A stretch of 64,000 nucleotides of DNA, taken from positions 3,038,001 to 3,102,000 of the forward strand of contig NW_024468249.1 in NCBI RefSeq assembly GCF_002104995.1, written 5' to 3'. This document shows, piece after piece, positions 42,114 to 50,778 of this stretch (the stretch's first letter is position 1; the number at the start of each line of letters is the position of its first letter). Below the pieces are notes generated by a model that saw nothing but the letters and a program-made list of their open reading frames with translations, was not told where the DNA came from and searched no databases. The position numbers were made by a program, and so were the translations under genes. The DNA comes from Linderina pennispora. Taxonomy: Eukaryota > Kickxellomycota > Kickxellomycetes > Kickxellales > Kickxellaceae.

Positions 42114-42645
42114 GAGCACTGCTTTTCCTGTTTACCTTATCCATTTGTACGTGCAAGAATCAATTTAACCTATGGCAAGATTTCCCAGTCCAAATGGGCC
42201 CGTCCATCTGCCAGAGCGTGTCTGCTTGGTGTGCCTGTGCCTATAGCCCTTTGTGGCGACGGTGGGTATGCCGCTTCTTTCTTGTGCCGATAGTCTTTCA
42301 GGGCCAGAAAAACCGGAGGCCACGGGGGCTCGGGGGGCGCGAACGGACCGGCTCGGGGCTCAAAGCATCCCCCGCTCTGCGCCTGCGACTTTGGATCTGC
42401 AAACACGGGCTAGTGGCTCGTGAACAAGTGTCTTTATTTGCTGCACTAGCATATCGGAGCCCGACAGCAGCACAGGCTAATCCTGCTTTGTGACAGCGGC
42501 TGTGCGGCTCAGGGGGAAGGCGGCAAGCAATGGAGCAGAGCCGGCTATAAAACACAAGCACAAGGCCGCCCACTGAACGCCCACACATATTCCTCTTCTC
42601 GCCAGCCTCCCTTTTCTCTTTTTGAGCACACTTTATTTCCAGGCA
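42114..42645. other. intergenic, SDR promoter
   Basis: 530 bp. It contains the TATA box at 42546; nothing else supported. Confidence 0.6.
42546..42552 (+). promoter_or_regulatory. TATA box of the SDR gene
   Basis: TATAAAA, 94-100 bp before the ATG at 42646. Confidence 0.6.
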
Positions 42646-43443
42646 ATGCAGATTTCCGGCAAGGTAGCAGTCATCACCGGCGGGTCGCGCGGCTTCGGTA
42701 AGCGTCTGGCTGAGATGATCACCGACAAGGGCGGCAAGGTCGTGCTTGGCGATATCCTCGAGATTGGCCAGCAGGTTGCCGAGCAGCTCAACGCCCAGCA
42801 CGGAAAGAAGGTCGCAGTATTCCAAAAGTGCGACGTCACAAAGTTCTCTGATATCTCCGCCCTGGTCGACCGCGCTGTCAGCGAATTTGGCGTCCTCGAC
42901 ATCATGGTCAACAACGCGGGCATCGGCGGCAGTGTGCCGTGGGCGGAAGACGACGGCCAGGCGCTGTCACGTACCATCGACGTTAACCTGAAGGGGCCCA
43001 TCGAGGGCACCCGGGTTGCTGTGCGCTATTTCATGGAGAACGCTCGCCGCGGCTGTGTCGTCAATGTGTCGTCGATGATGGGCTTCTTCCCGGCAGAATT
43101 TGGCCCTGTGTACGGTGCGACCAAGAGCGGAGTGGTCAACTTTACGGCGTCATGCGCGACCCTGGCGCTGCTCGATCAGCCGATTCACGTCAATGCGGTG
43201 GCGCCCAACTTTGCCGATACCGATATGGGCAGAGACGCCAAGCTGGGTGGTGACAACAAGATCTTTGAGAAGAACGGCATGCTGACTGTCGATGAGGTTG
43301 TTGTCGAGATGATCCGGTGCATTGAGGATGAGACTCTGGCGGGCGACACCATCAAGATTTTGGCTGGATTCAAGCCGCTGGTGCACAAGGGCCGCAAGGC
43401 GGTGCCGTCAGGCATCATCACCAAGCCCAAGTCCAAGCTCTAG
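42646..43443 (+). CDS. short-chain dehydrogenase/reductase (classical SDR)
   Basis: 265 residues from the ATG at 42646. NAD(P)-binding TGGSRGFG is at about 12-19, the structural NNAG at about 89, the catalytic Ser in VNVSSMMG, and Tyr/Lys in YGATK near 155-159. An Asp after the second strand (LGDILE) suggests preference for NAD over NADP. The overall style, including the long C-terminal part (DETLAGDTIKIL), is that of 15-hydroxyprostaglandin-dehydrogenase-like SDRs, which oxidise secondary alcohols. The substrate cannot be deduced. The ending KSKL resembles a type 1 peroxisomal signal (SKL), so a peroxisomal location is likely. Confidence 0.9.
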   Translation: MQISGKVAVITGGSRGFGKRLAEMITDKGGKVVLGDILEIGQQVAEQLNAQHGKKVAVFQKCDVTKFSDISALVDRAVSEFGVLDIMVNNAGIGGSVPWAEDDGQALSRTIDVNLKGPIEGTRVAVRYFMENARRGCVVNVSSMMGFFPAEFGPVYGATKSGVVNFTASCATLALLDQPIHVNAVAPNFADTDMGRDAKLGGDNKIFEKNGMLTVDEVVVEMIRCIEDETLAGDTIKILAGFKPLVHKGRKAVPSGIITKPKSKL

Positions 43444-44147
43444 ATAACTGGCATATCCATGTACTGTAATTCTATTACTGAGTTCCAATATGGCACTGTA
43501 GTTGAATATCTGGTAGAATCGCCTATTCCCGTCCTGCCATCTGCTACATTGCCAGCTATGCAAACCAAATAGGCACCCCTTTATGCGACTTCCAATATCG
43601 CCGTAGTAGCAGCCCGATCATCGGCCCAGCACAGTATGTGGGACATGTACAGCTCCACATGCATGTACTATATTAGCACTGCTTTGGGCTAGGCTAAGCT
43701 ATCATATTCAGTCCGTCAAGCGGCTAATAAATCTGATTATTATGTCGCCAAATAGGAACAAGACGAATGACTATATGGATAGGGCGAGCTGGCCAATTCT
43801 GCTGTGACGTTCTCAGCAGCACATCATTATAATGCACTTGCAGATCGTAGATTGCTAAAAATTGTAATAGCTGTCGAATGTGAATGTGGTATTCCTTTAC
43901 AAGCAGGCATGCAGCCGCCTGCCCAGCTATTCGCTAATTTCTTTCTTTCCTCTTTAACTCTACATTCAAATGTGGTTCGCTTTTCATTAGCCTTGAACAT
44001 TGCAATATCAACTCATTTAAAGCTCGTCCTAGCGGTCAACTCAATAAAATTACATTCAATTCCCAAAGTATCTTTCTTTCCATTTTCCTCCAAGTTCAAA
44101 AACCTCACATTTGGACATACACTTCTTCCCTAGACACTACTCGCACA
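43444..44147. other. AT-rich intergenic
   Basis: 700 bp, visibly richer in A and T than the coding regions. No gene or RNA supported. Confidence 0.55.
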
Positions 44148-44795
44148 ATGGAAAGCCCTGCGCTCGTATTCGTTAACCGCTCGGACAGCGAGAACAGGTG
44201 GTTTCCTGAGTCGAAGGTGATTAACCCCCGCACTACTAAGGAGAGGGTGCTTCAAAACTTCAAGGATACCTTTGCCAACTTGAGCGACGCTTCAGATGCA
44301 AAGATAATCCAGGTCGCGGAGTACCTCATCGGGTGGAAGGGCAACAACGCTGCCACTGTACCGCGGAAGTTGACCCCCCGCGAGCTTGATGAGAAGATGG
44401 CCCAGGCCGAGGCTGCGGAGATTGTACAAGTCTTGAATAGAAAGGTCTTTACCTTGGAAAACGAGACATTCAATCTCGCGCTCGAACTCAAAGACCTTGC
44501 CAACTTCCTCGGAGGATACACACACACTGCGGCCACCGGGCTGCACAGCTACATCAACGCGCGCATCGAAATCGGGAACGAGAAGGCCACATTCAACGAA
44601 GACACATACAAGTGCTTTATCCTTGTACGCGACCAAGAGCTCGTTAGGCTGTTCTTCTTTAGGTTCAGGTGTATGGGCTCGCTGCACAAACCAAGGAACT
44701 GGACCATCTACAGCAACTCCGAGATGGTATTCGACTATGTTGTATACGAAATTGAGATCCTTAGCTCTGCTTTTTTCGACGTGATGCTCGATTAA
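44148..44795 (+). CDS. hypothetical protein, 215 residues
   Basis: Intact frame starting MESPALVFVNRSDSENRWF, preceded by a CT-rich leader typical of expressed fungal genes. It has no signal peptide or membrane segment. The first half is charged and helical (ERVLQNFKDTFANLSDASD, TPRELDEKMAQAEAAEIV) and the second half richer in aromatic residues and strands. I do not recognise a family. Coding-like composition and length argue for a real gene. It stands alone at the border of the AT-rich region. Confidence 0.5.
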   Translation: MESPALVFVNRSDSENRWFPESKVINPRTTKERVLQNFKDTFANLSDASDAKIIQVAEYLIGWKGNNAATVPRKLTPRELDEKMAQAEAAEIVQVLNRKVFTLENETFNLALELKDLANFLGGYTHTAATGLHSYINARIEIGNEKATFNEDTYKCFILVRDQELVRLFFFRFRCMGSLHKPRNWTIYSNSEMVFDYVVYEIEILSSAFFDVMLD

Positions 44796-46243
44796 CACTC
44801 GCCCCAGCTGCGCATTCATGTCATTTAAAAGACCAAACATGCGAGCACAAAAGCAGGCACGAACTACTGAGCAACGCTTTACACTCCAATTACCACTACT
44901 ACTAAGAACAAACATGAATGGTTAGGCCAAAGGAGATCAAGCTAGCCTCCCTTTTCTCCTTAGTTCAACTTTTCTTTGTTCATTTTTTATAAAGGATCGT
45001 TCACACTTCTTTAAAGCCAATAAAGGATGTAGGAACTCCTCTCATCCATACGCATGCCGGATACTATTATGCTCAGATTACTCTCCTGTCCAAAGTCCAT
45101 ATATTTGAATTTGCTGCTGAACGAAGTAAGCCATCTGCTTCGGCTTTTCAGCGCTGGTAGCTATTGCAATTATATAAAACGGCTTTATGCGAAATAGAAG
45201 GACAGCTAACAGCAGTTGACTATACATCACCTCCTTCTTTTGGTGACAAAGGCTGTTATACGCTTAGCACCAAGCTAGGTATGCATTGGCTGCCAGTCTT
45301 GTATCCTTTGCAGTACTGTTCGCCTGGAAATGAGATCTGCAAAATCGAAAACCGAAGCTCGGGTGAGAAAGAAGAGCGGAGTTTGAAGCTGCTGGCAAGA
45401 TATCTTTGACAGGAGATGATCACAAGGACCACAATCCTTTCATTCAAGCCAAAAATAGAAGGGGGCGAGTGCGAGGATACTGGCGGTGCAGGAGTGCTTG
45501 CAGTAGGGATAGCAGGAATGCACATCTCCTGCCTCCTTAGTACTGCCAGAGACAGGAACCGAGCGAGGTTTTTGGCCACTTCCCACTCCATGAACAGCAC
45601 CTGTCTCTGTGCCAAGCACACAGCTTTTTGGGATTGCTACTAATGAAGTTCCCCTGTCGTAAGATATTTTGTATAAACGAGGTGTTCATCTTATTCTCGC
45701 CTCCACACCAGTACCGACAGCTCAGGCATACTGCTAAGGGGGATTCCCTGGAGTTCCAGGGTATATTGAGCCTGCTGCACCTCAATGGAGACTCTTCCTC
45801 GCTTTTCGCTCCACTCTTTTATTTTCTTCACTCGAAACCCACGGCATTTTCCAAACATACCCCACCACCCATTTTATATCTCCAAAGAGCTCCTGTGTAG
45901 CATTCTCAAATGGACAATTCTAACTGAGAATCCCGAGGAGTCGAACCACTTTGGCATAGTTATTCTATTATAGCTTTTTGGAGTATTCTAGAGGTAGAGG
46001 TTTCTGATTCTACGCTCAGTTATTAAATATGCCGGTGTCCAGCGTCACTGCTGGAGAATGCAATGGAGGTAAACAGCACTACTCTATAAACCTAAATATC
46101 AATCTTATCAATTTTTTTAACCTAGGGGATGAGTGGTTATCGAGTATATGGAAAAAAGCAACTTCTCAGAAAGTGACTGAGAGGGAGAAGGAGGGCTGGT
46201 CGTCTGTCTGGGCCATTGTACGTATGCGTTTCGGCCTTGTCTA

Positions 46244-46270
46244 TGGTGGCGCAGTGGGACTCCGAACCCC
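46244..46270 (+). other. primer-binding-site-like sequence complementary to a tRNA 3' end
   Basis: Begins TGG, then TGGCGCAGTGGGAC and CCGAACCCC. Read in complement it is a T-arm, acceptor strand and terminal CCA. No matching 5' acceptor or anticodon arm is found on either strand, so it is not a tRNA gene. Such a motif is what follows a 5' LTR, but no LTR or element genes were found. Confidence 0.3.
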
Positions 46271-47421
46271 GAATATCAACAGATACAACCGATCTTCCAG
46301 CAATTAGTTTGACGCTCAAGCGTCTCAAGATTAAACAAGGAGAGCTGCAGGTCTATCGCCAGATATGCATTCTTATCCGCAGTTTATCATTTTTCTGAGG
46401 GCGGATATACACGAGAGAAACACCGATAAGATAACCAAGCTCAATAAGGAGAGGGGAGGAATTGGCGGCACCAATGAGTATATGCCGCATGTAGTTAATA
46501 TGTATGCTTTGCTGCATTACTGGAAATGTCATTCTCATATCGACTGCATCTGAAGTATAATATAGTAAGCACAGCTTGTATATTTGGATTTCATTACTCA
46601 AACACTCCCTGCCCAATGGCTTCCTTTTTGGTTCAAATAACCCAAATCATAGAATGTAGACTTTTCTGCGGATCCCAAGTTTTTGGAACCTGCGTCAGCA
46701 AAGACGACAGAAGCAAGAGCAAAAAGACCATCATAGCGTGCTAGAGTCTAGTGGTGAAAAAGCACCAGTAATGTTGCTTATTAGCAGGCACAGGGTTTGA
46801 TGGACACGGCTTTTTATATGGCGTATTGAGATGAATACAAGATGCATCCGAGCACGCCAAAGGTCAGCACATCAGCCTTGGCCAGGGCTGGTTAAGAATA
46901 GAAGATACTGCATAAGCGAAGAAACTGGCATACAGAGCTGATTTGCCTTTTGTACGCTTGATTTCTAGTGTTTTATGTCGAGAGGACCCTGCGTCTCTTG
47001 CCTCAAGGAAAACAGATGTTCCAGGAGGTATGGTTTTCGGGGGAAGCACATTTCCGCATCGGTACTCGAGCAGAAAAACAGAGGGCAGCATTCAGTGAGA
47101 TACACAAGGCTTGGCAGGGGTAGCTGCTACGTACTGTTGACAACTTGGCGTTAGAATCTGTCGGGCTTGCAGGAGAGCACGGCTACGCTTCAGAGTCGCT
47201 AAGAATGACAAGCAAAGCTGATTGCACGACCACAGCAGTTCCTAGATCACCCACGGAATCGCCGATTAGATTGCGCTATCGATTAAGTGTTTTGGCTTGC
47301 CGACAAGTGACGTCAGCGCCCGGAGGGAGAACAAGTACAGCGGGGAATTTATCTCGGACTGGCAGCGATCCCTATGCATTCTGGTTGGCAGCATACCTTT
47401 CCATAACGAGAAATTCGCCGC

Positions 47422-47451
47422 ACGTCTCGAGCGATAATATCGCTCAGACGT
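47422..47451. promoter_or_regulatory. near-perfect inverted repeat with paired GATA cores upstream of uricase
   Basis: The arms read ACGTCT(C)GAGCGATA and its reverse complement around a single central A, with one extra C in the left arm. Each arm ends in GCGATA, so two GATA cores face each other about 230 bp before the uricase ATG. Fungal nitrogen regulators of the AreA/NIT2 type bind paired GATA sites. Confidence 0.5.
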
Positions 47452-47569
47452 CTTCGAACAAAAAGTATCAATTTTGTCCGCCATGTGGCCTGCAGGAAAC
47501 AGACCGCACAAAGGCAAAATATCTTGCAGCCGAACAGACAGGGGGTTCCCAGATTGCTCGCCGAGAGGG

Positions 47570-47576
47570 TATAAAA
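47570..47576 (+). promoter_or_regulatory. TATA box of the uricase gene
   Basis: TATAAAA, 101-107 bp before the ATG at 47677. Confidence 0.6.
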
Positions 47577-47676
47577 GCGCAGCCGTCCGGGCACCATGTT
47601 TGCTTAGGGATCTTTATTTCTCAACGAAACCAGCTCTCTTCCTCTCCCACCAACACCACTTTCGGAACGAATTGCA

Positions 47677-48615
47677 ATGGAGTCCTCGATCATCAAGTCT
47701 CAGGCCTACGGTAAGGACCGCGTCCGTGTCGTCCGCGTCGTCCGCCACGCCGACGGCTGGCAGGAGGTTGCCGACTACTCGGTCTGCTGCCTGCTCTCGG
47801 GCGACCAGTTCGAGACATCGTACACCAAGGGTGACAACAAGCTGGTGGTCGCCACGGACTCGCAGAAGAACACGGTGTACTACCTGGCCAAGACGCTGCC
47901 TGCCGAGAAGGTCATGGTCCCCGAGGTGTTTGCGATGGAGATCGCCAAGTTCATGGTGAACAAGTACGCGCACGTCACCACGTGCCGTGTCAAGATCATC
48001 ACCAAGCCGTGGGAGCGCATGGCGTTCACCGGCGCTGGCCACCCGCACGCGTTCTACCGCGAGGGCAAGGAGACCCGCTGGACCGAGGCCGTGGTCACCA
48101 AGACCAACCCACCGTCGGCGATTGCGCAGACGATCCAGCTGACCTCGGGCTTCTACGACCTGGAGGTGCTCAAGACCACCAACTCGTCGTTCACCGACTT
48201 CTGGCGCGACGAGCTGGCCACCCTGCCGGACATGCCCGACCGCATGCTGTCGACCAAGGTCCTGTGCCAGTGGAAGTTTGTTGCCAACACCGCCGTTGGC
48301 CTGGAGAACACGCCGTTCAACGACATCTACAGCGGTGCTAAGCGCAACACCCTCGATGCGTTCGCCAACGACCCCCGCGCCTGGGTCCACGCCTCGGTCC
48401 AGACCACCCTGTACATCATGGCGGACCGCACCCTCAACGACTTTGCTGCTGTCGACGATGTGTACTATGCTCTGCCCAACATTCACTACTTCCCGTTCGA
48501 TCTGAGCAAGCTCGGCCTGAAGAACCTGGCTTCGGACGCTGAGGTCTACATGCCCATTGCTGACCCGTCCGGCTTCATCACCGCCACCATCTCGCGCCCC
48601 GCCAACAAGCTCTAA
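47677..48615 (+). CDS. urate oxidase (uricase)
   Basis: Cofactor-free oxidation of urate to 5-hydroxyisourate in purine catabolism, normally peroxisomal. 312 residues. Motifs: YGKDRVRVVRV at the start; TDSQKNTVYYLAK, carrying the active-site Thr; and the internal tandem tunnel-fold repeat typical of the family. The late signature ASVQTTLYIMADRTL is near residue 245 and NIHYFPFDL follows. The C-terminus is ANKL, a relaxed type 1 peroxisomal signal in place of SKL. The upstream region holds a TATA box and a palindromic GATA pair, fitting control by nitrogen source (inference). Confidence 0.97.
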   Translation: MESSIIKSQAYGKDRVRVVRVVRHADGWQEVADYSVCCLLSGDQFETSYTKGDNKLVVATDSQKNTVYYLAKTLPAEKVMVPEVFAMEIAKFMVNKYAHVTTCRVKIITKPWERMAFTGAGHPHAFYREGKETRWTEAVVTKTNPPSAIAQTIQLTSGFYDLEVLKTTNSSFTDFWRDELATLPDMPDRMLSTKVLCQWKFVANTAVGLENTPFNDIYSGAKRNTLDAFANDPRAWVHASVQTTLYIMADRTLNDFAAVDDVYYALPNIHYFPFDLSKLGLKNLASDAEVYMPIADPSGFITATISRPANKL

Positions 48616-48952
48616 GCCTGTGGTCGGTTCCCAGCGCAAGATCGGAGGTTTCTAGCCAGCCCAAGGTTTTCTTCGTTTTTGCTCTACCCGAGGTTCTAAT
48701 CTCCCCTCTGTTCGGTCCCCCGTCAAACTCCCACACTTGTATATTAGATATTTCTGGTTCTGCTTTTTCTTTCTTTCCCTTTTTTTGTACGTCTGCTTTG
48801 TCTTTTGCTGAAACGGCTGGGACGGGGCAGATATGAATGCATGAAAGAAAAATCCAACAACATCTCCACCACCTTAGCACTGCGCATGCGCTCATAGTTG
48901 GCAGGTTCATCGTCGCTTTGTGGGGTTGCATTTATTCCATGGCTGAAAGATC
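48616..48952. other. convergent intergenic
   Basis: 337 bp between the ends of uricase and THI6, with T-rich tracts on the plus strand suited to 3' ends. No other feature. Confidence 0.6.
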
Positions 48953-50494
48953 CTAGTGGAGCTGCTCGATCCGCATCTCGGCCAGCAGCTGCTCCTTGGT
49001 CAGATTATACATCTCGTCGATGAATGCAGCACGGAAGGTCCCTGGTCCCTTGACATCGGGTCTCTGGGCCGCATGCTCGCCGGCCAAGTTAATCGCAACC
49101 ATCCCGGTGATTGCGCCGACCAGCGGATCAGTGTGGGCGACAGCGTAGACGTACGTGCCCACGGCAGTACCGGTCATGCAGCCGGAGCCGGTGATGGTGC
49201 CTTGGAGCTTGTGGCCATTCTTGACGGCGAAGGTGCTGGAGCCGTCGGAGATGTAGTCGACGGGCCCGGTCATCACGACAACGCAGCGCTCCTTGAGGCT
49301 CAGGGCCCGCACAATGCCTGCGGGGTCCTTGAATCCGCAGCCGACGGCGTCGACGCCGCGCACGTGCATTTCGTCGGAGCCCACCAGAGCGGCGATCTCG
49401 CCAGCATTGCCCTTGATCACATGGACGCCAAACTCCTTGAGGAACTCGCTGACGATCTGCGACCGGTACTTTGTGGCGCCGGCAGCCACGGGGTCGAGGA
49501 TCACGGGGGTGTTGCGCAGATTGGCCTGCTTCATGGCTGCGCGCATGCCGTCGACCTGCCAGGCATTGAGGGTGCCGATGTTGATCACCAGAGAGGACAC
49601 GACGGGCGCCAGGTCAGCCTGCTCGCTGGCGTCGGTGGCCATCATGGGCGACCCGCCGAGCGCCAGGCAGGCGTTTGCGCAGTCGTTGATGACCACGGGG
49701 TTGGTGATGTGCTGCACCAGCGGCGTGTTTTGGCGCGCGGCCTCGAAGGCATCGCCGATTGCAGAGCGGATGGAATCACGTGCGGCCGGAGTCCGTGCAA
49801 TCCACGCGCTCTCAAAGGCAAAGGCAATCTGGCGGCGCAGTATGGCAGCAGCATTGCGCGGGCTCTCAGCGGCAACAATGGCCGAGACGACGGCCAGGCC
49901 GTCCAGGGGCAGGTTCCCGCGTGTGGTGCGCGTGCAGATCAGCACATGGACGGCATTGTACGAGTTGACCCCGCCAATGGTCACCGCACGCACAGGCCTC
50001 GGGCCACTGACCTCGACCGCGTGCTCCCAGACATCGCGAATGCCTGCCGGTCCCTGCGACCCCTGCTTGAGCTCCTTCGTCTGCGTATCGAAACAGGCGC
50101 CGATGCCCAGATAGTCGGCGCCGCCCAGGACTGCCTGCTCGGCGTGCTCTCTGGTCTGCACTGACACGCCGATGATCTTGTCGTCGCCCAGGAGCCGCCG
50201 GGCCTCGTGCAATGGCATGTCGTCCTGGCCGATGTGCACGCCATCGGCGTCGATGGCCAGCGCAATGTCGATGCGGTCGTTGATGAGCAGCGGGACCTTA
50301 TGGCGCTTGGTCACCTGCTGCACGAGCTTGGCCTGCGCCAAGAAGTCGCTGGTGTCGGCGTGCTTCTCGCGGAGCTGGACGATGGTGACGCCCCCCTGGA
50401 TGGCCTCGTCGACGATCTGCGAGAGCGTCGAGCCGGCCGGTACCATGCCGCTGTCAGTGACGAGGTAGAGCGTGAGGTCAAAATCGAGCTTCAT
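48953..50494 (-). CDS. THI6: bifunctional thiamine-phosphate synthase / hydroxyethylthiazole kinase
   Basis: Fungal fusion enzyme: the N-terminal half joins HMP-PP and HET-P to thiamine phosphate, and the C-terminal half phosphorylates hydroxyethylthiazole. 513 residues from the ATG at 50494 (MKLDFDLTLYLVTDSG). The ThiE part has IVQLREKHADT, LLINDRIDIALAIDADGVHIGQ and YLGIGACFDT. The ThiM part starts at about 245 with VQHITNPVVINDCANACLALGGSP, then VILDPVAAGATKYR, VIKGNAGEIAAL and the Cys-containing TITGSGCMTGTAVG anion hole. It is full length with no break. It is divergent from the THI20-type gene across 284 bp, so the two can be co-regulated by thiamine. No TPP riboswitch was seen. Confidence 0.97.
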   Translation of the reverse strand: MKLDFDLTLYLVTDSGMVPAGSTLSQIVDEAIQGGVTIVQLREKHADTSDFLAQAKLVQQVTKRHKVPLLINDRIDIALAIDADGVHIGQDDMPLHEARRLLGDDKIIGVSVQTREHAEQAVLGGADYLGIGACFDTQTKELKQGSQGPAGIRDVWEHAVEVSGPRPVRAVTIGGVNSYNAVHVLICTRTTRGNLPLDGLAVVSAIVAAESPRNAAAILRRQIAFAFESAWIARTPAARDSIRSAIGDAFEAARQNTPLVQHITNPVVINDCANACLALGGSPMMATDASEQADLAPVVSSLVINIGTLNAWQVDGMRAAMKQANLRNTPVILDPVAAGATKYRSQIVSEFLKEFGVHVIKGNAGEIAALVGSDEMHVRGVDAVGCGFKDPAGIVRALSLKERCVVVMTGPVDYISDGSSTFAVKNGHKLQGTITGSGCMTGTAVGTYVYAVAHTDPLVGAITGMVAINLAGEHAAQRPDVKGPGTFRAAFIDEMYNLTKEQLLAEMRIEQLH

Positions 50495-50778
50495 TCTTGC
50501 TTGCGAGAGAAAAGTGGTGTGGATGGGTGTAAGGAGCTGCACAAGGAGAGATAGCGGGCGCCCAATTTATCCCAAGCTGCTCGCCGCCATATTATCCGCC
50601 AGGCACCCCCGCATCCCGGTTTTGCGGATATTACACTGGAAAGTTCCCTTCTTGGGGGTCTTTTTAGCGAGGGTCTTGTTTTGCGGACCTCGGGGACGTT
50701 TCTTCTTCCCAGCAACGCAGCTTGTCTCTTCATTTCGCTGACTCTGTCGCTATCGCTATTCTCTTGTAATAAGCATAA
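50495..50778. promoter_or_regulatory. shared divergent promoter of THI6 and THI20
   Basis: 284 bp separating the start codons of two thiamine-pathway genes. I looked for the conserved TPP riboswitch strings (CTGAGA, CTGATCCGG) on both strands and found none. Confidence 0.75.

Larger units (their letters stand above)
44796..47676. other. AT-rich gene desert of 2.9 kb
   Basis: No supportable protein gene. It holds a sequence complementary to a tRNA 3' end (46244-46270), a weaker tRNA-arm-like motif near 45937-45951, and, close to the uricase gene, a long inverted repeat with GATA cores (47422-47451) and a TATA box (47570). The composition suggests decayed mobile-element or spacer DNA. Confidence 0.5.

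Noticed and set aside
45934-45960. tRNA gene suggested by the T-arm-like GGAGTCGAACCACTT
   Set aside because: The T-stem pairs poorly and no A box or matching acceptor strand lies at the right distance on the minus strand.
46205-46310. tRNA gene suggested by an A-box-like TGGCGCAGTGGG
   Set aside because: No anticodon arm, B box or 3' acceptor complement downstream; the motif fits a primer-binding-like site better.
50495-50778. TPP riboswitch controlling the thiamine pair
   Set aside because: Neither strand contains the conserved CTGAGA or CTGATCCGG-type strings.
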